Source: GMQP-bins7 sp963776565 (lineage in GTDB: Bacteria > Actinomycetota > Thermoleophilia > Gaiellales > Gaiellaceae). Taken from it: 64,000 nucleotides of DNA. The notes beneath the pieces are model-generated. The model saw only the letters and a program-made list of their open reading frames with translations, was not told the DNA's origin and did no database searches. This document shows positions 17,487-26,744 of the stretch, one piece after another (the first letter of the stretch is position 1; each line of letters opens with the position of its first letter). The position numbers and the translations under genes are program-made. The stretch lies in NCBI GenBank assembly GCA_963776565.1, contig CAVZNF010000003.1, positions 124,001 through 188,000 on the forward strand, in the 5' to 3' direction.

Positions 17487-19115
17487 ATGCAGCTCTCGTT
17501 CGATGCAGCCGATCGCCTCGTCGAGCTGATCCACGCACGCCGCGGTGCGGTCTCGCCGGAGGACGCCGCACGCGCGCTGTTCGCGCTCGAGCGCGCGCCC
17601 GCGACACTCGCGCACTCGCTCCTCGCCGACGTCGTCGAGGGCGACGCTCGGCTCGAGTGGCGCGGAACGCGGGTCGCGCTCTCGGACGGCACCGAGTCGG
17701 AGACTCTCATCGAGGACGCCGAACTCGTCGTCTTCGACCTCGAGACCACCGGCCTCTCGGCCACACGCGACCGGATGTGCGAGATCGGCGCTGTCCGGGT
17801 CAAGGCGCTGCAGCTCGACGAGACCTTCGAGACGCTCGTTCGTCCCGGCGTCGCGCTTCCGCCCACGATCGTTCGGCTGACGGGGCTTCGCGACGCCGAG
17901 CTGCGCACCGCACCGCGTCCGGAGCTCGCCGTGCGTCGGTTCCTTGCGTTCTCGGGCGACGCGCCGCTCGTCGCCCACAACGCGCGCTTCGACGTCGGCT
18001 TCCTCGATCGCGCCGTCGCCGACCTCACCGGCAAGCGCGTCGCCGCGCCGGTCGTCGACACCGTGTGGCTCGCGCGGAGGCTGTTGCATCGCCGGAGCGA
18101 GCGCTTCTCGCTGAGCCAGCTCGCGCACTTCTTCGGCACGTCGTGCGACCCCTGCCACCGCGCGTTGCCCGACGCGCTCGCGACGGCCGAGATTCTCGTG
18201 GCGCTCCTGGGGCTCGCGCAGGAGCGCGGCGCCCGGACGCTCGCCGAGGTGATCGAGCTCGCGGCGCCTCGCGCCCGGAAGCTGCACGCGCGCCGCTCGC
18301 TCATCGCCGGCGCACCGACGACGCCCGGCGTCTATCTCTTCCGGGACCGGAACGACACGGTGCTGTACGTCGGGAAGGCGCGCGACCTGCGGGCTCGCCT
18401 GCGGTCCTACTTCTCGGGTGACCGCCAGCGACCCGCGGTGGAGGCCGCGCTCGGAGCGCTCGCGCGCGTCGAGTGGCGCGAGCTCGGCTCCGAGCTCGAG
18501 GCCGCGCTCGAGGAGCTCCGCCTGATTCGTGATCTCCGTCCACCCGCGAACGCGCGCGGTGGCCGCCCGCAGTCGTACCTGGAGCGGCGGGCCGATCGGT
18601 GGGCCGTCGTCTCGTCTCCGACTCGCTTCGGCCCGATCGCGAGCAAGCGCCGTGCGCAGCTCGCGGCCCGCGCGCTCGGCGACTTCGACGGCGACGACAT
18701 CTCGTCGGTCCTCCCGGCGCTCCGCGCCAAGCTCCCTCGCCTCGCGCGCGACCTGCGCTTCGAGGACGCGGCGCGCCTGCGCGATCGCGTCGCCGCGCTC
18801 GACGAGGTTGCGGCGCGTGTGGACGAGCTCGACCGGCTCCGCGCCCAGGAGCTCTGCGTGCTCGCCCCCGCGCGCGAGCCGGCGTTCTGGCGAGCGTTCT
18901 TCGTGGCGCGAGGACGCGTGACGGCGCGAAGCGTCCCCCGCGGCGCGGCCGGGAGACTTGAGATCGAGGCGGGGCTGGCCGCGGCTGCGAACGGAGATCT
19001 GTCGCTCGCCCCGGAGGATGCCGCGGATCTCCTCGTCGTCGCCGGCTTCCTGCGACGTCCGCCGCCGGAGCTCCGGATCGTGGGACTGCGCGCCGCCGAG
19101 ATCCTCGCCGCGTAG
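17487..19115 (+). CDS. DEDDh exonuclease fused to a GIY-YIG (UvrC-N-like) endonuclease
   Basis: 542 aa, intact. Residues 80-235 form a DnaQ-like 3'-5' exonuclease with ExoI VVFDLETTGLSATRD, ExoII LVAHNARFDVGFLD and ExoIIIe CHRALPDALATAEIL (His and Asp), i.e. the DEDDh set. Residues 270-350 are a GIY-YIG nuclease: TPGVYLFRDRNDTVLYVGKA and RLRSYFSG, with ELEALLxE-type Glu in GSELEAALEELRLI. A UVR-like coiled motif, LRFEDAARLRDRVAALDEV, follows near residue 430. The architecture matches actinobacterial proteins such as mycobacterial Rv2191 (from memory), related to Cho/UvrC 3'-incision. The SOS box upstream makes it DNA-damage inducible. Confidence 0.9.
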   Translation: MQLSFDAADRLVELIHARRGAVSPEDAARALFALERAPATLAHSLLADVVEGDARLEWRGTRVALSDGTESETLIEDAELVVFDLETTGLSATRDRMCEIGAVRVKALQLDETFETLVRPGVALPPTIVRLTGLRDAELRTAPRPELAVRRFLAFSGDAPLVAHNARFDVGFLDRAVADLTGKRVAAPVVDTVWLARRLLHRRSERFSLSQLAHFFGTSCDPCHRALPDALATAEILVALLGLAQERGARTLAEVIELAAPRARKLHARRSLIAGAPTTPGVYLFRDRNDTVLYVGKARDLRARLRSYFSGDRQRPAVEAALGALARVEWRELGSELEAALEELRLIRDLRPPANARGGRPQSYLERRADRWAVVSSPTRFGPIASKRRAQLAARALGDFDGDDISSVLPALRAKLPRLARDLRFEDAARLRDRVAALDEVAARVDELDRLRAQELCVLAPAREPAFWRAFFVARGRVTARSVPRGAAGRLEIEAGLAAAANGDLSLAPEDAADLLVVAGFLRRPPPELRIVGLRAAEILAA

Positions 19116-19118
19116 CCT
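19113..19118 (+). promoter_or_regulatory. Putative leaderless -10 (TAGCCT) for pyrF
   Basis: The TAG stop codon of the preceding nuclease gene is the first half of TAGCCT, seven bases before ATG 19126. Confidence 0.5.
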
Positions 19119-19125
19119 TCGCGTC

Positions 19126-20025
19126 ATGGAGGCCGCCAACTTCGCCGACCGCCTCGCGGAGGCCGTCACGCGCAAGCAGAGCCAGCTCGCCGTCGGCCTG
19201 GACCCGCGCCTCGACCTCCTTCCGATGGAGCTGCGCGGCGAGGCCGTGCTCGGCAGAGCCGCCGCGGCGTCGGCGGTCGCACGCTTCTGCAAGGGGATCG
19301 TCGACGCGGTCGGGCCGTACGTCGTCGCCGTGAAGCCGCAGTCCGCATTCTTCGAGGCGCTCGGCGCCGACGGATTCCGTGCTCTCGAGGAGGTCTGCGA
19401 CTACGCGCGAGCCGCAGGGCTCCTCGTGCTGGTCGACGCGAAGCGCGGCGACATCGGTTCGACGTCGCGTGCGTATGCCGAAGCGCTCCTCGAGCCGCGC
19501 GACGACGGCCCGCCGCTCGCCGACGCAACGACTGCGAGCCCGTACCTCGGTTACGACTCAGTCGAGCCGTTCCTCGCCTCGTGCCGTCGCCACGGCGCCG
19601 GCGTGTTCTTCCTCGTCCGTACGTCCAATGCCGGCGCCGCCGACGTCCAGGACCTCGCGCTGTCCGACGGGCGACCGCTCTGGAACCACGTTGCCGAGCT
19701 GGTTCGCGAGTGGGGCGAGCCGCTCATCGGGGAGAGCGGCATGTCGAGCGTCGGCGCCGTCGTCGGGGCGACGCTTCCGCGTGCCGTCTCCGAAGCGCGC
19801 CGCCTGCTTCCGCACTCGCCGATGTTGCTCCCTGGCGTCGGCGTGCAGGGTGCCACGCCGGCCGACGTTGCCCGTGCGTTCACCGCGGGACCTGCGAGTG
19901 CGCTCGTCACGGCCTCGCGCTCCGTGATCTACGCGTACCGCGACAGCGAGGCGGACTGGCGCGCCGCCGCAGGCGCCGAGGCGCAGCAACTCTCCGCTTC
20001 CGTGTGGGCCGCCGCAGGCTGGTAG
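19126..20025 (+). CDS. pyrF: Orotidine 5'-phosphate decarboxylase (type 2 subfamily)
   Basis: Last step of UMP synthesis (OMP to UMP). 299 aa, intact. LAVGLDPRLDLLP is the N-terminal phosphate-side strand, VAVKPQSAFFEALG carries a catalytic Lys, and LVDAKRGDIGSTSRAYAEAL is the D-x-K-R-x-D-I-G-S/N-T core of the longer PyrF type found in mycobacteria and many other bacteria. LLPGVGVQGATPADVARAF and SALVTASRSVIYAY complete the barrel. ATG 19126 is supported by the leaderless-type promoter. pyrE lies 2 kb upstream on the same strand. Confidence 0.95.
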   Translation: MEAANFADRLAEAVTRKQSQLAVGLDPRLDLLPMELRGEAVLGRAAAASAVARFCKGIVDAVGPYVVAVKPQSAFFEALGADGFRALEEVCDYARAAGLLVLVDAKRGDIGSTSRAYAEALLEPRDDGPPLADATTASPYLGYDSVEPFLASCRRHGAGVFFLVRTSNAGAADVQDLALSDGRPLWNHVAELVREWGEPLIGESGMSSVGAVVGATLPRAVSEARRLLPHSPMLLPGVGVQGATPADVARAFTAGPASALVTASRSVIYAYRDSEADWRAAAGAEAQQLSASVWAAAGW

Positions 20026-20035
20026 GCGCGGCCAG

Positions 20036-20041
20036 TACATT
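20036..20041 (+). promoter_or_regulatory. Putative -10 (TACATT) for the D,D-carboxypeptidase gene
   Basis: AGTACATTG is AT-rich for this region and lies 11 bases before ATG 20053, leaving at most a very short leader. Confidence 0.4.
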
Positions 20042-20052
20042 GTCGCCCGCTG

Positions 20053-21193
20053 ATGCGCAGAGCACCGCTCGCCGTCGTCGCTCTCGTCGCTGCACTCGCG
20101 ACATCCATCCTGGTCTCGAGCGCCGGCGCTCAATCCGCCCAGCCGCAGATCGCGGCTGCCTCCTGGTACCTCGTGGGAGGCGACGGCGCCGTCCTCGCTC
20201 GCCATGACGCGGCCGATCCCGCGCGCGATCGCCAGCATCACGAAGCTCATGACCGCGCTGGTCGTCCTCGAGCACGCGCAGCTGGACGATGTCGTCCGCG
20301 TGAGCCCGCAGGCTGCGAGCGTCGGCGAGTCGACGGTCTACCTCCGCGCGGGTGAGGAGCTCACGGTCGCCGAGCTCCTGCGCGCGACGCTCATCCCGAG
20401 CGCCAACGACGCGGCCGAAGCGCTCGCGCTTCACGTCGGGCGAGGATCTGCCGATCGTTTCGTCGGGCTGATGAACGCGAAAGCCGAACAGCTTGGCCTC
20501 TCGGACACGCACTTCGAGAATCCGCACGGGCTCGACGAGCCGGGCCACGTCTCGAGCGCGCGGGATGTGACCGCGCTCGTCCGCTACGCGCTCGGCATTC
20601 CGTTCATCCGTGATGCGCTCTCGCGTTCGAGCGTCTCGCTTCCCGGAGGAAGGACGTTCGAATCGACCGACGATCTGCTCGCGTCCTGGCCGCCGCTCGT
20701 CGGCGGGAAGACAGGCCACACGCGCGACGCGGGCTGGTCGCAAACGGCAGCCGCTCAGCGCGGCAGGACGACGGTCTACGGCGCAGTCCTCGGCAGCGAC
20801 ACGCGGAGCTCGCGGAACGCCGCGCTGGAGGAGCTGCTCACCTTCGGGCTCGACCAGTACCGCGCCGTGCAGCTGATCGACGGAGCGCGCGTCTACGCGA
20901 CCGCCGAGACCGGGTATGGCCAGCCCGACGTCGAGCTCGTCGCGCCGCGCGCGATCGTGCGCTCCATCCGGGTCGGGCGTCCACTCGTCGAGCGAGTCGT
21001 GGCGCCCACCGCGTTGGCGCTTCCGGTGGCCAAGGGCCAGCAGCTCGGTCGCGTCGAGGTCTACGAGGGAGACCGACTCGTCGCGTCGTCCGCTCTCGTG
21101 GCGGCGGCCGCAGTCCCCGACGCGGGCGTCTGGGCGAAGGCGAAGTGGCACGCGACGCAGACGGTGCGCAATCTGTGGGGGATGCTCACGTGA
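20053..21193 (+). CDS. D-alanyl-D-alanine carboxypeptidase, S11 family (one frameshift)
   Basis: Secreted or anchored peptidoglycan D,D-carboxypeptidase. ATG 20053 starts a signal peptide (PLAVVALVAALATSILVSSA then GAQSA). After a shift near 20215 all three active-site motifs appear: SITK (SxxK, near 20235), SAND (SxN, near 20400) and KTGH (KTG, near 20710). The C-terminal domain (VELVAPRAIVRSIRVGRPLV) is the beta-sandwich of PBP5-like enzymes. It ends HATQTVRNLWGMLT. The stop overlaps the GTG of the PfkB gene. Confidence 0.9.
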
Positions 21194-22143
21194 TCGTCAC
21201 CGTGACGACGAACGCGGCGCTCGACCGGACACTGACCGTGCCCGTGTTCCAGATCGGGTTCCGCCACCGCTCGAGCGAGGTGCTCACGCTCGCGGGCGGC
21301 AAGGGCATCAACGTGGCCCGCACGCTGAAGATCCTCGAGGTGCCGGTCGTCGCGACGGGGCTCGCGGGCGGACGTACCGGGACGCGAATCATCGAGGAGC
21401 TCACCTCCGAGGCGATCCTCAACGACTTCGTGCGCATCGCCGCCGAGTCGCGCACGTCGACCGCAGTCGTCGATCCGACCAACGGGACGCACACCGAGAT
21501 CAACGAGTGGGGACCGGAGGTCACGACGGTCGAGCTCGAGATGCTCATGGAGAAGCTGCACTACCTCTCGCGCGGTGCGGACTTCGTCGTCCTTTCGGGG
21601 TCGCTCCCGCGCAAGGTGCCGACGACGTTCTATGCGGATGCCGTCCGCGACCTCGGGCGCCGTGACGTCCGCGTCGTCCTCGACTCGGAGGGCGACCCGC
21701 TCCGTCTCGGCGTCGAAGCCGGCCCGTTCCTCGTCTCGCCGAACCAGCGCGAGGCCGAGCAGCTCGTCGGACAGGAGCTCGAGGACGACGACGACTTCCT
21801 CATGGCGCTCGACGCGATCGCCGAGATGGGCGCGCGCAACGTCCTGATCACGCTCGAGAACGGATGCTTCGCCTTGCTTCGTGTCGGCCGGAAGACGCGC
21901 CGTGTCCGGGCGTTCGCGCCGTTCGTCGAGCCGGTCTCGGGGGTTGGCTCGGGTGACGTGCTCCTCGCTCAGCTCCTCGCCGCGCTGATCGACGAGCGCG
22001 AGCCCGACGACTCGATCCGTGCCGCTGTTGCGGCCGGCGCCGCTTCCGTGCGTGAAGTCGGTGCAGGACGCTTCGATCCTGCGTTCGCGGCGACGCTCGC
22101 CGCGAGCATCGAGCTCGCCGAGCTCCAGCCGGTTCGCTCGTAG
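21190..22143 (+). CDS. PfkB-family sugar kinase (1-phosphofructokinase/tagatose-6-phosphate kinase type)
   Basis: 317 aa, intact. VIVTVTTNAALDRTLTVP and LTLAGGKGINVARTLKIL are the LacC/FruK N-terminus (substrate GGKG). FVVLSGSLPRKVPTTFY follows, and the C-terminal anion-hole/catalytic-base motif is GVGSGDVLLAQLLAAL (family GAGDxxxA). It would phosphorylate a sugar phosphate such as fructose-1-P or tagatose-6-P. No PTS genes are adjacent, so the substrate stays open. It overlaps the carboxypeptidase by GTGA. Its TAG stop starts the next promoter's -10. Confidence 0.88.
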   Translation: MIVTVTTNAALDRTLTVPVFQIGFRHRSSEVLTLAGGKGINVARTLKILEVPVVATGLAGGRTGTRIIEELTSEAILNDFVRIAAESRTSTAVVDPTNGTHTEINEWGPEVTTVELEMLMEKLHYLSRGADFVVLSGSLPRKVPTTFYADAVRDLGRRDVRVVLDSEGDPLRLGVEAGPFLVSPNQREAEQLVGQELEDDDDFLMALDAIAEMGARNVLITLENGCFALLRVGRKTRRVRAFAPFVEPVSGVGSGDVLLAQLLAALIDEREPDDSIRAAVAAGAASVREVGAGRFDPAFAATLAASIELAELQPVRS

Positions 22144-22146
22144 ACT
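22141..22146 (+). promoter_or_regulatory. Putative leaderless -10 (TAGACT) for the adenylate cyclase gene
   Basis: TAGACT, whose TAG is the stop of the PfkB gene, lies eight bases before ATG 22155. Confidence 0.5.
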
Positions 22147-22154
22147 CCGCGGCC

Positions 22155-25100
22155 ATGGCGGCTTGCCCGAACTGCGGGCGCGAGAACGAGAGCGACGCGC
22201 GCTTCTGCAGCGCGTGTGGGACGGCGCTGGGAACGGCCGAGCCGGCCCGCGAGCAGCGCAAAGTCGTCACCGTTCTCTTCTGCGACCTCGTCGGTTCGAC
22301 GGCGCTCGGCGAGTCGACGGATCCCGAGGCGCTGCGCGCACGGATGCGGCGCTACTTCGAGGATCTTCGCGTGATCCTCGAGCGTCACGGCGGCACCGTC
22401 GAGAAGTTCGTCGGCGATGCCGTGATGGCCGTCTTCGGGATCCCCGTCTCGCACGAGGACGACGCGCTGCGCGCAGTTCGCGCTGCGTCCGAGATGCGCG
22501 CCGCCATCGCCGAGCACGGGCTCGAGGCGCGCATCGGGATCAACACCGGCGAGGTCGTCGTCGGCGGTGAAGGTGAGACGCTCGTCACCGGCGACGCTGT
22601 CAACGTCGCTGCTCGGCTCGAGCAGGCTGCCGGCGCAGGAGAGGTGTTCATCGGAGCCGAGACGCACAGCCTCGTCCGCGACGCCGTCCGAGTCGAGGCG
22701 GTCGAGCCTCTTGTCCTCAAAGGGAAAGCGGAGCCCGTCGGCGCGTTCTCCCTGCTCGAGGTTCTCCGCCGAGTCGGAGGGGCTCGCTCGCAACCCCGAG
22801 GCGCTTCTCGTCGGACGGAAGCGCGAACGCAATCGTCTGTGGCGCGACTTCGAGGACGTCCTCGACGACCAGCTCGTGCCGGCTCGTCACGCTGCTCGGC
22901 CCAGCGGGAATCGGAAAGTCGCGCCTCGTCGCCGACTTCCTCGAGCGCGTCGGCGACTCGGCAGACATCCTGCGCGGCCGCTGTCTCTCGTACGGCGAGG
23001 GGATCACGTACTGGCCGCTCGTCGAGATCCTGATCGCGATCGGGGTCGAGCCCGACTCCGTGATCGGCACCTCGCCGCCAGAGACGCAGCTCGCGTTCAG
23101 GCGGCTCCTCGAAGCCCGGGCCGCGGAGCGGCCTCAGGTCGTGGTCGTCGACGATCTGCAGTGGGCGGAGCCGGTCTTCATCGACCTCGTCGAGCACATC
23201 GCAGACCTCTCCCGCGACGCGCCGATCTTCCTTCTCTGCGTCGCGCGTACCGAGCTCCTCGACGTACGACCCGACTGGGGCGGCGGCAAGATGAACGCGA
23301 CGTCGATCCTGCTCGAGCCTCTAGGCGACGACGAGTGCGAGGCGCTGATCGGGAATCTCCTCGGAGACGTCGCAACTCGAAGGCGACTTCCGCGACCGCA
23401 TCACGGCCGCCTCTGCCGGAAACCCGCTGTACGTCGAGGAGATGCTCGCGATGGTGCGCGAGCACGGCGGTGACGGGGAGATCGTCGTCCCGCCGACGAT
23501 TCACGCGCTCCTTCAAGCACGCATCGACTCGCTCGATGGAGATGTCCGCGTCGTCATGGAGCGAGGCTCCGTCGAGGGTGAGGTGTTCCATCGCGGGGCG
23601 GTGGCAGCAGCTCTCGCCCGCTCCTGTTCGCGCCGACGTCGAGTCGCATCTGACGACGCTCGTGCGCAAGGAGCTCATCCGCTCGACGGCCCCGACCTTC
23701 CCCGAGGACGAGGGCTACCGCTTCCGCCACCTGCTCATCCGCGACGCCGCGTACGAGTCGCTGCCGAAGGCGACGCGCGCGGAGCTGCACGAGCAGTTCG
23801 CCGACTGGCTCTCGACGCACGACTTGGTCGAAGGAGACGAGATCGTCGGGTACCACCTCGAGCAGGCGCATCGCTACCGGTCGGAGCTCGATCCGGCTCC
23901 GACCCGGCGCTCGCCGCGCTCGCCGGCCGAGCGTCGCGACTCACCTCGCGGTTGCAGGACGCGGCGCGCTCGATCGCGGCGACTACAACGCCGGGCGTTC
24001 GCTCCTGCGACGCGCGAGCGCGATCCTCCCCGAGCGAGACGAGGCACGGCTATGCGCTGGCGGCCGACTACTCAGCCGCGCTGTTCGAGAGTCGGGCGAG
24101 CTCGAAGAGGCGTGGGATGTGCTGGTCGAGGCGCAGGCTTCGGACGATCCGCGTAACGCGGCGCTCGCACGATGGTGCAGCATGGCGACTTGGGCGCTGG
24201 TCGGCGGATACGACAAGCGACGCGAGCAGCGCGTGATGCGTGGCGCGCCGAGGCGCGTGCGGTCTTCGAGGCGATCGGGGACGACTACGGGTCGGCCCTG
24301 TACTGGTGGAGCGTGTCCATGCGAATCGTGGGTCGCGCTCCGCGCGCAGGAAACCAAGAGGGCCTGCGAGCAAGCGCTCGAGCACCTCGACGCGGCTGGT
24401 GCTTCGGGGAGGCGCTTGGCGACAACCGTCCGAAGCAGATTGATCGCGGCGTACGTCTATCGTGCCGCAACCCGTCGACGAGGCGATCGCTCCGGGAATC
24501 GAGCGCTCGGGGCCGGCAGATTCGGCCTGCTGGCGCAGGCGTGGGCGCGCGGCGTCATCGGTCGCCTCTGCGCGATGAAGGGAGACTTCGATCGGGGCCG
24601 CGAGCTCCATGCGAGGGGCGCGCCAGACCTATCTCGATGCGGGGATGATCCAGACAGCGCGGCGGGCATCGCGATGGGCGAAGCCCATGGATCGAGTGGC
24701 TCGCCGGCGATCGACGCCGCCGCGGAGAGCGTCCTTCGCGAAGGGATCGCGTCTCTCGAGTCGATCGGCGACCGAGCGTTCTACCCGACTGCGGCTCTGC
24801 AGCTCGCAACGATCCTGTACGCGCAGGAACGCTACGAGGAAGTGCGTGAGTGGTGCGCGAAGGCGCGCGCGACCACGGGTGCACGACGATCTCGTCAACT
24901 TCCTCGAGCTCGACTGCTCGAAGGGCTGCTGCTCGCCCGCGAGGGGAGTATGTCCGAGGCCGAGGAGGCAGCGGCTCGTGCGATCAGCGCTGCTCGAGCG
25001 GATCGAGACGAACGCGACTTCGAGGTCTACGGCGCGACGGTCCACCTCGCCGAACTCTTCGCGCTTGCGTGGGCCGGGCCGAGGTCGCCCGCGAGCACGG

Positions 25101-25192
25101 GTCGAAGGCGCTGCGCGTTGCTCGACGCGAAGGGTGACGTCGCTTCGGCGCGCGAGACTTCGCGAGCGGCTGGCTGCCGCTGGGCGTCGTAG
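22155..25192 (+). CDS. Zinc-ribbon class III adenylate cyclase with AAA/STAND-type ATPase and helical repeats (heavily frameshifted)
   Basis: About 1010 aa in one gene. Residues 3-25 form a zinc ribbon (CPNCGRENESDARFCSAC). Residues 35-200 are a class III cyclase: metal Asp in TVLFCDLVGSTALGES and in EKFVGDAVMAVFG, and the transition-state pair N and R in GDAVNVAARLEQ. The substrate-specifying positions are Lys (EKFVGD) and Asp (TGDAVN), the adenylate-cyclase pair, so cAMP is the likely product. Next is an ATPase: Walker A GPAGIGKSRLVADF near 22890 and Walker B VVVVDDLQWAEP near 23145. From about 23700 Ala-rich helices (TPR-like) run to the end. More than ten indels occur after 22780. Confidence 0.85.
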
Positions 25193-25220
25193 TAGGCTGA
25201 TCGCCGTCGGCGGACGCTGC

Positions 25221-25226
25221 TAACGT
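25221..25226 (+). promoter_or_regulatory. Putative leaderless -10 (TAACGT) for guaB
   Basis: TAACGT lies exactly six bases before ATG 25233, with no ribosome binding site. Confidence 0.5.
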
Positions 25227-25232
25227 CGCTCC

Positions 25233-26744
25233 ATGGAGACCGAGTTTCGCCAGGAGGAGATCGAGCGCCTCATCGCGCTCGAGCGGAAGTTCGGCAAGGA
25301 AGGGCTCACCTTCGACGACGTCCTCCTCCTTCCGGCCGAGTCGCACGTCCTCCCGAACGACGTCTCGACGATTTCACGGCTGACACCGTCGATCTCGCTG
25401 AACATCCCGGTGATCTCGGCCGCGATGGACACCGTGACCGAGGCGCGCCTCGCGATCGCACTGGCGCGCGAGGGCGGTCTCGGCATCGTCCACCGCAACC
25501 TCTCGATCGCCGATCAGGTCGCGGAGGTGGACAAGGTGAAGCGCTCCGAGTCGGGGATGATCGTCGAGCCCGTGACGCTTCGGGCGAGCGACCTCGTCGC
25601 CGACGCCCTCGAGCTCATGGAGCGCTACCGGATCTCCGGCGTGCCGATCATCGACGACGACGGCGTCCTCGTCGGCATCCTCACGAACCGCGACCTCCGC
25701 TTCGAGACGGACACCTCGCAGCCCGTCTCGGCGCTGATGACGAGCAGGAACCTCGTCACTGCGCCGGTCGGCACGACGCTCGAGGAGGCCGAGGCGATCC
25801 TCCATCGCAACAAGATCGAGAAGCTGCCGGTCGTCGATCACGAGGGGCGCCTCACGGGGCTCATCACGGTCAAGGACATCTCGAAGCGGATCAAGTACCC
25901 GGACGCGACGAAGGACGAGCAGGGTCGGCTGCGTGTGGGGGCGGCGGTCGGAGTCGGGTCCGACGCGATGGAGCGCGCGGCCGCGCTCATCGACGCGGAG
26001 GTCGACGTGCTCGTCGTGGATACGGCGCACGGTCACTCGCACGGCGTCTTGGACGTCGTTCGCAAGCTGCGGGCCGAGCACGACATCGAGCTCATCGCCG
26101 GGAACATCTCGACCGGTGACGGCGCGCTCGCGCTCGCCGACGCCGGAGCCGACGCGGTGAAGGTCGGCCAGGGCCCTGGCTCGATCTGCACGACCCGCGT
26201 CGTCGCCGGGGTAGGCGTGCCGCAGGTGACCGCCGTGTACGACGCGGTGCAGGCGCTCGCCGGCCAGGGCATCCCGGTGATCGCCGACGGCGGGGTCCGC
26301 AACTCGGGCGATATCGCAAAGGCGATCGCCGCCGGCGCCGACGTCGTCATGCTCGGCTCGATGTTCGCCGGCACCGACGAGGCGCCTGGCGAGGTGATCG
26401 TCGCGCAGGGCGAGCGCTTCAAGGAGTACCGCGGGATGGGCTCGCTCGGCGCGATGAAGGCGCGCTCGTTCTCCAAGGACCGCTACTTCCAGGGCGACGT
26501 CGAGGACGTCGAGAAGCTCATCCCCGAGGGGATCGAGGGACGCGTTCCGTACAAGGGCCCGCTCGCTCCGATCGTCCATCAGGTCGTCGGCGGGCTGCGG
26601 CAGTCGATGGGCTACTGCGGCGCGGCCACGATCGAGGACATGAAGACGCGGACGCGCTTCACGCGCATCACGCCGGCGGGCCTTCTCGAGAGCCACCCGC
26701 ACGGCGTGACCATCACGAAGGACGCTCCGAACTACCGGCGCTGA
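25233..26744 (+). CDS. guaB: IMP dehydrogenase
   Basis: NAD-dependent oxidation of IMP to XMP, the committed step to GMP. 503 aa, intact. TFDDVLLLPAESHVLPNDVS is the N-terminus. Residues 105-225 are two CBS domains (ISGVPIIDDDGVLVGILTNR, IEKLPVVDHEGRLTGLITVK). The active-site Cys is in VGQGPGSICTTRVV, followed by VIADGGVRNSGDIAKAIAAG and the flap Arg/Tyr region YRGMGSLGAM. The stop shares one A with the guaA start (TGATG), so guaBA are translationally coupled. Confidence 0.98.
   Translation: METEFRQEEIERLIALERKFGKEGLTFDDVLLLPAESHVLPNDVSTISRLTPSISLNIPVISAAMDTVTEARLAIALAREGGLGIVHRNLSIADQVAEVDKVKRSESGMIVEPVTLRASDLVADALELMERYRISGVPIIDDDGVLVGILTNRDLRFETDTSQPVSALMTSRNLVTAPVGTTLEEAEAILHRNKIEKLPVVDHEGRLTGLITVKDISKRIKYPDATKDEQGRLRVGAAVGVGSDAMERAAALIDAEVDVLVVDTAHGHSHGVLDVVRKLRAEHDIELIAGNISTGDGALALADAGADAVKVGQGPGSICTTRVVAGVGVPQVTAVYDAVQALAGQGIPVIADGGVRNSGDIAKAIAAGADVVMLGSMFAGTDEAPGEVIVAQGERFKEYRGMGSLGAMKARSFSKDRYFQGDVEDVEKLIPEGIEGRVPYKGPLAPIVHQVVGGLRQSMGYCGAATIEDMKTRTRFTRITPAGLLESHPHGVTITKDAPNYRR

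Noticed and set aside
20053..25192. Interrupted genes as true pseudogenes
   Set aside because: Each break is a single-base shift with conserved catalytic residues on both sides, and it also affects essential genes; sequencing error is simpler.
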